Of a stretch of DNA of 64,000 bases, positions 14,894 through 24,385 are shown piece by piece. The notes under the pieces were generated by a model. That model saw only the letters and a list, made by a program, of their open reading frames with translations. It did not search any database and was not told the DNA's origin. Position 1 is the stretch's first letter. Every line of letters starts with the position of its first letter. This DNA is from Oasisia sp. SBJ-2009 (taxonomy: Eukaryota; Annelida; Polychaeta; Sabellida; Siboglinidae), in the NCBI GenBank assembly GCA_964017155.1, contig OZ024861.1, positions 30,301,777-30,365,776 on the forward strand, written 5' to 3'. The position numbers were made by a program, and so were the translations under genes.

Positions 14894-17800
14894 CGAACGG
14901 CAGCTCTTTATGATTTGATTTTGGGTTGAAACAACACTATAGACATCTCCGAGATCAACAGGACCCGTGTAAGTTGGAGTACGTCGTTATTGTGAAGATC
15001 GACAATACTTGCTCTTCCTGTGTATCCAGGGCTACGAAACAAACGTGGGTGACAAGGGGGTACAGATGAGTGGGGGGCAGAAGCAGAGGATTGCCATCGC
15101 CCGCGCCCTCGTACGCAACCCCAAGATCCTCTTGCTGGACGAGGCAACGTCAGCGCTCGACACGGAGAGTGAGAAGGTGGGGCTATTTGAGTCAGTTACT
15201 TCTCTTATGCTTGGGGACCATATCACTTAGTCTGTTGATGTGACAGTGTGTGAAGGTGGTTCTTTCTCTTAGGCTTTGTCCCTTGTATGGACCACGTCAC
15301 TTGGTCATGGACATGGAGAGTGATAAGGTGGGATTATAAATGTCGGTTCGTTTTCCACCATCGATCCCTTGTTGGATCATACAACTTGGTTCATTGTATT
15401 TACATCATGGGTATATAACGTGTGCCTGGGTCATTTCACGGTAACAGGCATATTTCGGCCAGAGTAAAAAAATATTTTCGACCATAATATTTATCGCATT
15501 TTCGGCGTTAGCTACGTAGCTTAATATAGTGTGTGACTAATCCAATGAATAGCAGTGAACTTTTCCATCGCTTCCTATTTCTTTTTTATTTTATTAGCAT
15601 GACGTCATGAATGAATGTCATCTACGTCACGAAAATATATCCAGATTGATGTCCATTTATTGCCCCTTTTCCAAACATATTTTCTTATAATTTATGGCCT
15701 ACTTTATTTACGTACTTTTGCAAAAGTTGTACTCAGTGTTTATTCGGCTCTTGTGACACAGCCAAATACCACTGAACCACTCGAAGCGTCTACCGTCTCA
15801 TATATCTGACATGGGCGAAAATTAGGAGTAGTTAGTTATTGTTTTGAGACTTATATATACGTCATGTTGCGGTAGGTTTATTCATGAAGGAAAACGAGTC
15901 GATTTTCTGTATGAACCGGTGTGTATTCATTAGATCAGTCAGTTAAGTTTCGAGATATAAAATAAAATATACGCCGTGACGTAGATGACTTGTCGTGACG
16001 TAGGTGACACGCCGTGACGTAGATGACATATCTACGTTGATGACTCGGAATAACAAAATGATACTGCAACTAATCGTAGATTCCTGGGTGCAAAACGCAT
16101 GCTTGTCCAATCCGCCGAAGTAGACGCTTTTGACTTCGGTAGATTGTCCACATTGTCTTCCTGGAGATTCTCCCTAAGGCCACGCAGAATGGCATAGTTC
16201 AGGCTAGTGTTGAATGTATTGGTTGTTAAGCATGGTTTCAGCTTCCAAATGTCGTGTAGAAGTTGTTTTTCTTTTAGTCATGCAAGATTCCTACATGCGC
16301 ATCTTCATGCGTTTTACTGATTTGTGTACTAAATCCGTCTTGACCGACTCATTTTGTTAAGTTACCAACTGGTCACAGCTTATGACATTGTTGTTCGATT
16401 CCGGTTTACACAATAGCCTCGTCTCTTCTCATACAATCCTTATTCGTGCTCATATTGATTTGACAGATGATATTACATATTATATACCGGATCGTTGGGA
16501 GACGTTTTAACCTGAGTCGTCTCAACGCCCAGACAAAAGAGATGGCGACTGTCATTACAGACCTTCAGCATGCTGATGACTGTGACGTTCTTGCTCACAC
16601 AGCATAATAACTTCAAACTAGCTTATCAAAGTATATTCTTGACTTTCCAATCAACATCAGAAAAATCAACATCATCTACCAACCCGCTCCTGGCAACAAT
16701 GAAGGACCTCATGACATTAAAACATATGGAACAACCTTAGACATTGTTGAACATTTCTCTTACTTGGGGAGTCATCAATCCCAGAAGGCCACTATCGAAG
16801 CAGACATTCAGCATCGTAATTCCCTGTATCATCACATCCTTCATGGTCTGCGTAACCGAATCACCCACAACCTCATGTAAGAAACAAAGGTGATGGTCTA
16901 TAAACCGTTTGTACTATCACTCTACAGGAGCGAGGGGTGGGTTACATATCGATATCATCTGAAGACCATAAAGACTTTTTTTTTTTTTTTTGTATTGTTT
17001 TCACACCTAACACATGATATGAGAACAGAACACGTGGTAACAGCCAGAGAAAACGGTCCTAATGGATTACTAAACATTACATGAAGAAAAGGCAAATGCA
17101 CTTGGGAAGAAAAACCTGAGGACCATTCACTTTGCCGCCGTAGCATATGCGAGGCAACTGCCAACTTTGAAACATATCATCTTCTTCACAAGGCGGAGAA
17201 ACAGCAGAAGAGAAATGACAAGGGAGATGTCCAAATATTATCACGTCTCCCTTCCACCTGGCACCTCCTGCCCACACTGCAACAAGATCTGCAGATCAAT
17301 AATCGGGCTTTGGAGTCACCCCAGGATACACATGACAGGTCTGAAAGACGCAATTCTCGTTCTCTTCCATCATCTCCACGCTATTGTGTCACTGTACATA
17401 TACGTATTGCGGTTGTCTTCAGTGTTTTTCTGTAGCCCATCCCAATGTCATTGTGCTCATCGGGGGCCTAATGCAATTTTGCATATGATATCATCATGGT
17501 GTAGCGCATCAATGTGAAGCGCTTTGATTGATATTTAGTTAGCTAAAAAGCGCTATATAAAGCAACGGAATTATTAGTATTATTGTGTCCGAGAGCAAAC
17601 GTTTCTTTTTCCTCAACTTATTTCATTTATGTGACGGTATCTTGCTTGCTATGTGTGATGTAGCTGTAGTTGTTACGCTAGTAGAATATACGGTTAACCT
17701 ATGCACTTGCTGTTCACCTGTCATGCTTTAAAATGGCGCTTACTTCGTGCCCTTTTCCCGATTAGCAGGCGAATTCGAGTCGTCTATAATCCAGCAGTCG

Positions 17801-19461
17801 ATGCTTCTGGAATGTCTTTCCTGTAGTCAGTCTCTTGATGAACTGACTAGTATAGTAGCAGTTATTATGATATTTCGACCCCAGCTCCTTTGTAAGGGCA
17901 TTATGAAACGGAAGCCTCTGAAGAAATGTTCGTGTTTTGCGATGATATATATTCATGAATCTGTTGTTCTTTGTCTGATAAATGCCGTTGCCATATAGCT
18001 GCCATGTCAACCCCTTATAATATATATTATAATGCTTCTTGTAGCGTTTAGGTGGTCTACTTCAGGCGGCTAGACTTTCTGTCAGTTTGCCAATCCGTTT
18101 GTACGCCTTTGCTCGGTCTTGCAGAGCATTCTTTCGACCACGTTCATGGGTTGTGGGGTTGAGACTATTCGATGAAGCTGCCTGGTGATCGAAGGAATTT
18201 TGATCGCTTGATGTCTACGCGAAGACATTTGGTTGCTTTTTCAACTGCACCTAATTTGATGTCGCACACATGGTTGCTTGTTATCTGCAACTTATGTGTA
18301 CATATGCCTACTGGTTTCTTCAGCATTTTCTTTCTTTCTAAAGAAATTCTTAATGGCCAGCCTGGTTCGCTTGTTTAGATTCTTTCTGTTATGTCAATGT
18401 CTTAAAATGGAAAATATCATCAGATATTAACTTAATTTCTCAAAGATGATAATTATCCAATGTCAGCTAATCCTGTCACCGTTTCATTTTAATTACAACT
18501 ACGTTTGTCATCTACGTCACGCTCCATGTCATCTCCGTCACGACAAATATGTGACGTAGATGACTGTGACGTAGATGACTGTTACGTAGATGACGTGCCT
18601 TGCGAGTCATGGCCAATACCATGTCTGTCGTGAGCTTAACTGGCGTATGCAATTTCTGATTGAGTTGATTGACACCACTTAACACGTGATTATGAGATTA
18701 TCAATAATTCGGTTTGTCTGACGTGTATAGCACGCGGTGCGGACCGTTCGTAGATGACATGGAATAAACCTACTCATCTGACTCCTGCCCTGAAATGTCG
18801 AATATCTCGGGTAAATCGCAGAAAAATTGTTTTTGTGTTGTTTTCAATATGCAAATATGGCGGTAACGTAATTGTGATTCCACGTGGATGTGGTAGTTCT
18901 TCCGACTCTGGACAGGCGTGGCATCAAAGTTGTCGTGACGTAGATGACATGGAACCAGGGGACATATATTTTTATGTTGGAAAACATCGACTACTCAAAA
19001 AATCTAATAAATAATACTGTTTTTTGGACAAATATGACATCGCAATGAGAACTTTACGGAATATATTTATAATTTACTGTGTAATTATTACACCTTTATA
19101 ATAACGTGCAAATTGAAGACCAGGTGATGGGGACAGCCACTTTTCGATGACGTAAACTGGGAGATATAACGAGAAATAATTAGAATAATGACTTAGAATG
19201 CCATTATTATATTAGAAATGAAGAACAATACTGTACAAAGCGCCACATATAAGAAATATAGTTTTACGAGATTTCTTTATCGAATATTTCTATATAAAAG
19301 ACCCGGGACACCAAATAGCCCAGTTACCGTGAAATGACCCGCCTACATATGAACCCCTTACTCGTTAAATGTAACTTTCGTCACCGAGTACTTTTTAGGA
19401 AACGTTTGATTGAATTGCAACGACAGTCTGTTTACGATCACTCCATAGATGTATGCAATAT

Positions 19462-19556
<95 letters not shown>

Positions 19557-20097
19557 CCACTATATAGTTCAAAACGTATATGCTATGCATGTTGTTCATG
19601 GTGCACGTATACCTTCCCGGAGAAGCCGAGATGTTGTTCAATTGAACAGAACTGCCAGGGAGTAAAGCGTAAAGCACTTAGAGCATTGCATATTGCGTTA
19701 AATAAGAACTTACCTTTTCACTTGTGGTGCAGCTAGGTAGTTCAGGATGTATTCATATCTATGAATCAGGTATTTGAGGACGTATTTGTACTTATAATGC
19801 AGGTAATTCCTGACGATGTAAATATATGTGATTCGTGTAGTTCAGGACGTATTTGTACCTGTGGTGCAGGTAATTCAGGACGTATTTGGACCTATGATTC
19901 AGGTAGTTCAGGATGCGCTGGACAGGGCCCAGAAAGGCCGGACAAGCATCGTGATCGCCCACCGCCTGTCCACTATACACAACGCCCACTCCATTTTCGT
20001 TATCGGGGACGGTCGGGTGATTGAAACGGGAACACATTCTCAGCTGATCGAAAAGCAAGGCGTCTATTACGACCTAAACATGCGACAGATCGACTAA
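784..20097 (+). CDS. ABCB1: ABCB1/MDR-type ABC transporter, C-terminal half (five exons, 5' end outside window)
   Basis: ATP-driven efflux pump of the plasma membrane, ABCB subfamily. Exons 784-940, 1581-1778, 12324-12530, 15030-15176 and 19903-20097 join in frame and give about 300 residues: the end of TMD2, then a complete NBD2 with A-loop region FHYPSRP, Walker [11 protein letters not shown]-loop VSQEP, signature MSGGQKQR (Met for the usual Leu), Walker [13 protein letters not shown] and H-loop [10 protein letters not shown], ending at a TAA-type stop region after RQID. All five splice joins have GT-AG sites and matching phases. The N-terminal half (TMD1, NBD1, most of TMD2) must lie left of base 784. 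The second intron is 10.5 kb and hosts another gene. Three junctions are built from tandem repeats. Which ABCB paralogue this is cannot be settled here. Confidence 0.9.
941..1580 (+). other. Intron between ABCB exons a and b
   Basis: No coding signal. It contains an imperfect 39-base hairpin at 1041-1079 (CCACGG arm against CCGTGG) related to another hairpin near 2497-2534. Confidence 0.5.
1581..1778 (+). CDS. ABCB1: ABCB exon b: A-loop and Walker A of NBD2
   Basis: Acceptor GACCAAG at 1574-1580 and donor GTACGT at 1779. The 66 codons run from [11 protein letters not shown] through FHYPSRP and [10 protein letters not shown] to [11 protein letters not shown]. Both ends are phase 0, and the length to the next exon matches the family. 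Confidence 0.9.
2336..2470. repeat. Short tandem repeat, ~37-44 bp unit
   Basis: AAACTATTCGCTATGTATCG is present twice in succession, followed by two diverged copies (AAACTATACGCC, AAACTATACTCT). It lies in ABCB intron b. Confidence 0.7.
2555..3500 (-). mobile_element. Ty3/gypsy-type retrotransposon pol fragment (decayed)
   Basis: Reading the minus strand from 3500 downward gives the end of a reverse transcriptase ([16 protein letters not shown]), an RNase H domain ([11 protein letters not shown], then [10 protein letters not shown]), and the N-terminal zinc-binding part of an integrase ([10 protein letters not shown]). At least three frame breaks separate these blocks, near 3415, 3130 and 2868. 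No LTRs, gag or integrase core are seen, so this is a dead internal fragment inside ABCB intron b. Confidence 0.85.
3501..4975. other. Intronic sequence upstream of the nested gene
   Basis: A retroelement-like 3' tail with an (ATT)n end lies at about 3515-3590. A CT-rich tract of low complexity occupies about 4060-4210. A TATA-like TATTTATA near 4870 is about 100 bases before the start codon of the nested gene. No coding exon seen. Confidence 0.4.
4976..5041 (+). CDS. IGFBP-like gene exon 1: signal peptide
   Basis: ATG at 4976; residues [12 protein letters not shown] followed by a hydrophobic run VVVALLLL and Gln. The exon ends CAG|GTACGT in phase 0, matching the phase-0 start of the Cys-rich exon at 8109. 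Confidence 0.55.
4976..9204 (+). CDS. Small secreted IGFBP-domain protein nested in an ABCB intron
   Basis: Three exons are proposed. Exon 1 (4976-5041) starts at ATG and encodes a 22-residue signal peptide with a VVVALLLL core, then a GTACGT donor in phase 0. Exon 2 (8109-8265) encodes a cysteine-rich stretch ([29 protein letters not shown]) that fits the N-terminal IGFBP fold, including the diagnostic CxCCPxC. Exon 3 (8980-~9204) continues with GVC and [10 protein letters not shown]. Such proteins bind insulin-like peptides or, in molluscs, occur in shell nacre; the ligand here is unknown. Conserved sequence changes frame near 8228 and again near 9083, each equivalent to one missing base, so the gene is a pseudogene or the consensus has indels. 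Two AATAAA signals lie at 9857 and 9867. Confidence 0.55.
5589..5716. repeat. 42-bp tandem repeat, three copies
   Basis: The unit begins GTGGCTGACTCCCCTCGTGT and recurs at 5589, 5631 and 5673. The period is a multiple of three, so long open frames appear on both strands; they are products of the repeat and not genes. Confidence 0.9.
5872..7525. mobile_element. ~1.65-kb inverted-terminus DNA element, copy 1
   Basis: The left end GACGTCGATCGGTGGGGGAC and right end near 7490-7518 (CCCCCACTTTT, then ATCGACGCCCC) are inverted relatives. The second half (from about 6598) repeats the start of the first half at a ~720-base offset, so the element carries an internal duplication. A same-orientation copy is at 20375-22172 and a decayed one at 13722-14800. 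No transposase is readable. Confidence 0.7.
7357..7447. repeat. (TA)n microsatellite
   Basis: About 90 bases of TA dinucleotide repeat near the right end of the transposon copy; the equivalent place in the second copy is also a TA-rich array. Confidence 0.95.
8109..8265 (+). CDS. IGFBP-like gene exon 2: Cys-rich core
   Basis: Acceptor TGTGTAG before 8109 and donor GTGAGT at 8266. Frame 1 gives [20 protein letters not shown] and CACCPEC. After about 8228 the family-like continuation [12 protein letters not shown] is in another frame, as if one base were missing. Read without correction, the frame stops early. Confidence 0.55.
8980..9204 (+). CDS. IGFBP-like gene exon 3 (tentative)
   Basis: Acceptor GTTTCAG before 8980. 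In phase 2 it reads [12 protein letters not shown], then [11 protein letters not shown]; from about 9083 the Cys-dense continuation [16 protein letters not shown] lies in the neighbouring frame. Stops at 9150-9152 in the first frame and about 9202-9204 in the second. The exon assignment rests on Cys pattern and phase only. Confidence 0.4.
9985..10193. repeat. (GT)n microsatellite with TACG interruptions
   Basis: About 60 bases of pure GT repeat are followed by 150 bases in which GT runs are broken by TACG. Open frames across it are low-complexity artefacts. Confidence 0.95.
10270..11155. mobile_element. ~890-bp DNA element with repeat-rich inverted termini
   Basis: The left terminus holds five copies of CCCGTTATAGCTACT (one diverged, CCCGCAATAGC), and the right terminus at 11040-11140 holds inverted copies (AGTAGCTATAACGGG), with matching spacer CGTTAAGTTTGACAG inverted as CTGTCAAACTTAACG. 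The interior on the minus strand has a short block [13 protein letters not shown] that vaguely recalls a transposase domain but is broken by stops. Confidence 0.75.
11228..11950. mobile_element. Putative DNA element with GATACGGAT motifs at both ends
   Basis: GATACGGAT and its relatives recur at 11240-11320 and 11865-11920, and TGCCACAT near 11231 is matched by an inverted ATGTGGCA near 11930. The ends are diverged, so boundaries are approximate. Confidence 0.4.
12061..12295. mobile_element. 235-bp MITE next to an ABCB acceptor
   Basis: Starts CCCTTACAAAAAA and ends TTTTTTGTAAGGG. The interior is made of inverted and direct variants of GAATGGTAT. The element ends 28 bases before ABCB exon c; a branch-point-like CACTAAC immediately follows it. 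No clear target-site duplication. Confidence 0.7.
12324..12530 (+). CDS. ABCB1: ABCB exon c: Q-loop region of NBD2
   Basis: Acceptor GTGTTCAG before 12324. The 69 codons read [39 protein letters not shown] and end [12 protein letters not shown]. The donor GT is the first unit of a (GT)n tract. Phase 0 at both ends. Confidence 0.92.
12531..12599. repeat. (GT)n microsatellite that forms a 5' splice site
   Basis: About 34 GT units begin directly after exon c (CCGCAG|GTGTGT). A GTGC-rich tail runs to about 12640, and a separate (TA)n tract is at 12757-12793. Confidence 0.95.
13722..14800. mobile_element. Decayed copy 3 of the 5872-7525 element, split by a LINE fragment
   Basis: Sequence at 13722-13800 (GCGTCGGAACCTGGG...GGGCAGCATA) and 14340-14800 (ACTAGATAAATTGCTT, GGGGGCCATGGCCCCT) aligns by eye with the start and right half of the two better copies. 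Between them lies a LINE fragment. Confidence 0.5.
13905..14345 (+). mobile_element. RTE-like LINE C-terminal fragment
   Basis: Reads [20 protein letters not shown] and [20 protein letters not shown], then after a one-base frame break near 14110 [25 protein letters not shown] and [12 protein letters not shown], followed by a GAAGAAGA-rich tail. This is the typical C-terminal end of a non-LTR retrotransposon ORF2. The rest of the element is absent. Confidence 0.75.
14838..14892. repeat. (CA)n microsatellite
   Basis: About 27 CA units preceded by CACGCACATG-type repeats. Confidence 0.95.
15030..15176 (+). CDS. ABCB1: ABCB exon d: signature motif, Walker B and D-loop
   Basis: Acceptor TGTATCCAG and donor GTGGGG. 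The 49 codons contain [20 protein letters not shown] and [17 protein letters not shown]. The catalytic Glu after Walker B Asp is present. The donor region is repeated downstream in the intron. Confidence 0.93.
15159..15390 (+). repeat. Three ~72-79-bp repeats spanning the exon d donor
   Basis: The exon end and donor GAGAGTGAGAAG|GTGGGG recur as GTGTGTGAAG|GTGG at about 15252 and GAGAGTGATAAG|GTGGG at about 15320, each followed by related sequence (CATATCACTTAGT, CACGTCACTTGGT, CATACAACTTGGT). Confidence 0.75.
16530..17585 (+). mobile_element. Decayed LINE fragment with C-terminal zinc finger
   Basis: Scattered frames read [14 protein letters not shown] (RT palm-like), [13 protein letters not shown] and [17 protein letters not shown], then a zinc finger [20 protein letters not shown] near 17270-17335, the usual C-terminal end of such elements. 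A T-run interrupts it at 16977-16992. The 3' tail carries GCGCTATATAAAG and an ATT repeat. Confidence 0.7.
17590..19000. other. Interior and right subterminal part of the 3.9-kb transposon
   Basis: No coding signal. Clusters of GTCATCTACGTCACG-type motifs lie at 18509-18595 and near 18747 and 18933. Confidence 0.5.
19461..19553. repeat. (TA)n microsatellite
   Basis: A short GT run passes into about 80 bases of TA repeat. Confidence 0.95.
19585..19735 (+). mobile_element. SINE family A, 3' part only
   Basis: Contains the family's CCCGGAGAAGCCGAGATG block, AACTGCCAGGGAGTAAAG and the end AATAAGAACTTACCTTTT. It abuts the 33-bp array. Confidence 0.65.
19737..19925 (+). repeat. 33-bp array, six copies, carrying the ABCB exon e acceptor
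   Basis: Units starting GTAGTTCAGGA or a variant begin at 19737, 19770, 19803, 19837, 19870 and 19903; the last is the true exon start. Most units are preceded by AG, and the period is 11 codons. The last three units are open in the gene's frame ([24 protein letters not shown]). Confidence 0.9.
19903..20097 (+). CDS. ABCB1: ABCB terminal exon: H-loop and C-terminus
   Basis: Acceptor GATTCAG before 19903. The 64 codons read [49 protein letters not shown] and end RQID before the stop at 20095-20097. Length after the H-loop is normal for the family. Confidence 0.93.
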   Translation, partial: VVQDALDRAQKGRTSIVIAHRLSTIHNAHSIFVIGDGRVIETGTHSQLIEKQGVYYDLNMRQID

Positions 20098-20374
20098 GTC
20101 ATTAACTGATGCAGTGCTACAAATTGAATAGGCCAATATCGTAGCATAAAACTCACCTTATTAGAACTCCGTTTGTTCGTCGTGCATTCTTCTTCTTTTG
20201 CGTTCGTCTTGGCTTCGAGCGTGGCATGTCTGGTTCACGTTAATATCTGTTTGTGATATCGTTGTGTCCATCACAATTTCTTTCGCATCTCGTGATGAGA
20301 AGTCACGGTTCGTTGTGTCGACTGATCGATGTCGGCAGGTTCAGACAACAAACACGCCCAAGACGACGCAGACA

Positions 20375-21928
20375 CGGGCGTCTATCGGTGGGGGACGGGA
20401 GGACGCGTCCCCCCACTTTTCAGGGTGGGGGGACAGCATAGGAATTGTCCCCCACTTTTCAGTTCAGAAAAATTGCGAGGCATATAGCCTGACTCAACAC
20501 TCCTCTCTCTTAAAAGCCGCTACATAGGAATAGCTAGACAATAAACTCGCGATATGAAGTTCAGCAAAGTTATTTATCGCAAATTAACACGAGGCAAACA
20601 AGTTTTGAGGCATGTTTTGCTGTAAGTGCGCCATAATCCGTGATAGTTATTTAAACAAACGTAATATTTTAATGTATTGAATGAAATTTTAGACAACTCT
20701 TCACAGTAGTCATCACAGGAGAGTTATCGAACAGCCCGTGGCATTTATACCAAAAAGGCTTTGTTATTTCGCTGCACATTGATGATTTTAAATTTGTCGC
20801 GCAGAAAGGCCAATCGGAAAGTTTATAACTACCGGAAAAATTTCAGGCGCTGCCGGGTTCTATCAATTTTCAACCTTGTGTTGATATTATTAATAGGCTT
20901 TAGCCATCAAGCACATGTTAAATTATGAAATTTGTGTTGCACTTTCACCCCTCGCCTGCTTGATGCTTAAATTATCGCCAACGGCAGAAGCGGCGGATTC
21001 CTACACTTTGTGTAACATAATATTCCCATTTGCGTGATGACAAATTTCTTTGCCAAAATGTTGGATTGGGAAGTTCTACACAGGCACAGCATGAGCGTCG
21101 ATCAGTGGGGGGACGAGGGGTACGCTGACCACCCCACGGCCTGAGGGGGTCAGCATAGGAACTGTCTTTATATGTTACAAATGTTGTATACATGTACGCG
21201 CCTCTGAGCAGAAACGTTTTTCTGGATATACGGCGTTTTATAAATAAAAATTCTTATTATTATTATTATTTCAGTTCATAAAACTAATTTATAGGCCTAT
21301 ATAACGAGACTGATCACTCCCCTCTCTTAAAAACCCTACATCGGTCTGGTAGTAAACTTAATAATAACTAAACTTCCGACTACCTAGTGGAAAATCACTA
21401 GATAAATTGCGTGGTTGACCGCAGCCCGCAACTTGATCTAAGTCCAGTAAATATTCATCATGCCGGGCTATGTCTTTTTGCACCATTGTATTTATATATA
21501 GCCATCAAGCACATAATAGATTATACATTTTTGTTTGCCCTGTCACCCCTTGGATTGCAGCCTGGTCGCCCTGGTGCATATATATATATCGCCTACGGCG
21601 GAACCCGAGGATTTATGCACTTTGTGTAATTTGATCTCATTTTAGTGATGACAAATTTCTTTGCCAAAAGGTGGGATTGGGAAATCCTACACAGGCACCC
21701 CTGTAAGCTCTGCATCTTGTCACTCTATGAATCAAGCAAGCAGTGTTGGGTTCAAAGTCTACCCCCAAATGTTCAGTGATTGGGGTGGGCCATGGCCCCT
21801 CTTCAAATATATGTTGCCAACATAACTATTATAAATAGCATAACATAGCTTTTTTAGTTTTGAATTAGCACCTGAGCAACAATGAATTGTTTTATATTGA
21901 AAAAAAATACTTAGGTGTATTTCAGGTC

Positions 21929-21959
<31 letters not shown>

Positions 21960-22172
21960 CATATATACAATTTATACATATATATATATGACATAGTATA
22001 ATATATATTATATGGCATATATACATACATATATATATATATGTATATATATGGCATAGTATAATATATATTATATGACATATATATATACATATATATA
22101 TTATGCATAAATATATGTCTATATAAATTGGTCCCCCGTCCCCCCCACTTTTAAAATCGGATCGACGCCTCT
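20375..22172. mobile_element. ~1.8-kb inverted-terminus DNA element, copy 2
   Basis: Near-identical over long stretches to 5872-7525, in the same orientation, with the same ends (GCGTCTATCGGTGGGGGACG and CCCACTTTTAAAATCGGATC). An insertion at about 21170-21265 with an (ATT)n tail is absent from copy 1. A TA-rich array lies at 21929-22110. It begins about 280 bases after the ABCB stop codon. Confidence 0.75.
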
Positions 22173-24100
22173 GGACGCAGACATCGGGTTCAAGAGCCAG
22201 ACCGGCTTGCCACACCCACGTCGATATCCTTGTCTGATGGCCGCATGGCTCGGCTCCACTTAGCCTGATTAGAAAAGGCCTCAATATAATTCCAAAATAT
22301 TAATTTACTCCCAGACAGAGCATAGGCCTCTAATGACTATTTATTCTCCAGACATAGTTTGTGCGTTCATTTCTAGTTGTTCTGCTCTGCAAGTGCTACC
22401 TCTTTATCTATCTATGTATGTATATCAATCATTAAAATCACAAATTATATATATATGTATAATTTATATATTATACATATAATTTCATATTTTAATAATT
22501 ATATCAAATTTATCATGATACGTCTTTTAACTTCAATAATTCCTACATATGGTCCCGGAGGTACGGCGCTCCGGAAATTATAGTAATAATATATATATCT
22601 GTCTGTCTGTTTGAATATCCATACATTTATCTGTGTAACTTGCAAGTTTGTCAGCATGCTGAAAAGCCCGGATGCTTAGGCGTTTTTATGAGACGCAGAC
22701 GTTTATTCCATTCAGCCGTCATTGCCTCGCTCTGGGCAGTAGTCTGGTTATGCCACGAGATGAGTGCTTCAAAGCTTCACACAGAACTCCTTCACAAACG
22801 TAACATCCACGCCGTCTTAACTACGACAATCATCTCTTTCCAAACACTGAGCAAATTTGTCAATGCGTAAATCCCGTAATGAACTGAGACATTGTTTACT
22901 AGAAACACAATGGCTCCTTGCCTGGTCCTGTCACTAACCTGGTCGCAGAGATGGATCGGTAAAGGAAAAACGATAATAATATTATGATAATATAATGTTT
23001 TATTGCAACAACTTCATCATTATATCTGGGAAGTGGCCAGAGAAAACAATGGAACTGGAAGGACATACAGAGAGCAGGTTTGAGACCCTGAAAACAGACT
23101 CCTGGAATGTGACATCACTCATGCCTATAATATTCATATCACAGAACACAATCAGTTTTATACATATCTAACATGCAACCTGCATCTATAAATGCATTAA
23201 TGTTTTTAAAATCTAGCACTTGAAAACAGTATGATTACCAGGTAGCATCAAATGACAGGAATTAGAGTAGATTGGGACTATACCGAATTCGTTAGAACTT
23301 GAACGCACCATTCACTATCTGTTCTTTATACTGACGAGTATAAAATTATTACATACTGCAACTTTGATAGAAAAAATTTCCTTTTAAGTCGATGTTCTTA
23401 TTTACAGTGGATCCAACGTAGATAACTATTCAACAAGACCTATCTATTTATCGGCTGCCTTTTTATAACAGTTACTATGTACCCCACTGAAAAGAACAGT
23501 AAAATAACATCACTTTTGTTATCATAAGCGCAACAAACAATAAATACACTTATCAGTGGTACTCACAAGGTATATTAATATCATACAACAGAACAATGTT
23601 AACAAATATTTCCATCAAAACAGTCATGGCAGAAATGAATAAGTAAAATGCCCTGTAACTGTTTGTAGCTGTATTAATTACATCAGCCAAGGACAAATAA
23701 GTCAAACTCTGAAGTTTCGTTCTGGAGTCTGAATATGTGTTGAGCAAGAACGAATTTAGAAACTGATGACCTAAATGATCAAACTGATGTCTGAGATTAA
23801 CAGGGATTGTGAAAGCATCCTGAAGTCATAATTTCCAGCTAAACATTTTCATAATCGGATGAATAAAAAACTGCAAATGTAAGTAATTTTACCTGGCAAA
23901 GCATTGATAAAATAATTTAATAAAACAAAAATGTGTCTCCACTGTCTACATAATTCTGTATGACTTATGATGCCTTAAAGAAGAATTATTAGTCAGGCGA
24001 CAGCCACTTCATTTTCCCTCACATCACACTCATGCATGCTTAACATTTATACACGTTTATAACAATTCTATCACATTCACGTTGTGTCTTTCAAATGCAG
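22173..24100. other. Region between ABCB and DHDDS; probable DHDDS 3' UTR in its right part
   Basis: AT-rich with no coding signal. A minus-strand AATAAA at 22998-23003 and an ATTAAA near 23917 are candidate poly(A) signals for DHDDS. Confidence 0.4.
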
Positions 24101-24385
24101 TCACAGACTCTGAAGATCCTTCTTAGTCGACTGTGTACATAGGGAGACAGGCAGATTCTGATAGATGTCGTCAAAGAATTTCGCTCGCTTCGTGTCAATG
24201 ATGGAAATAAAGTTCCTAGTTCGCTCCTGTCTGTCGAGTTCGTACTGTCGCAGTCTCTCCTGTAGACATGTCGACTGTGTATGTCGACCCGTGGCAGTGT
24301 CTTGGGCCATTTCCTTCTGGACACATTCGTAATCCGACTGTCTCTGCACCTCCTCCAACTCCAAATCTTTGGTTCTCCGAGCCGC
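24101..24385 (-). CDS. DHDDS: DHDDS exon 7 (last): charged C-terminal tail
   Basis: Acceptor ATTACAG on the minus strand before 24385. Reads [19 protein letters not shown], then [15 protein letters not shown] and ends KKDLQSL. The sequence is Glu/Arg/Gln-rich and poorly conserved, as in other DHDDS tails. Confidence 0.9.
   Translation of the reverse strand, partial: AARRTKDLELEEVQRQSDYECVQKEMAQDTATGRHTQSTCLQERLRQYELDRQERTRNFISIIDTKRAKFFDDIYQNLPVSLCTQSTKKDLQSL

Larger units (their letters stand above)
15425..19346. mobile_element. 3.9-kb DNA transposon with GTCATCTACGTCACG subterminal repeats
   Basis: Left end GGGTCATTTCACGGTAAC near 15429 is matched in inverted orientation by GTTACCGTGAAATGACCC at about 19324-19341; similarity extends some 30 bases. 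About eleven copies of TGACGTAGATGAC in both orientations sit within 0.6 kb of the left end and 0.85 kb of the right end, typical of transposase binding sites. No intact transposase is seen; the middle contains a LINE remnant. Confidence 0.7.
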
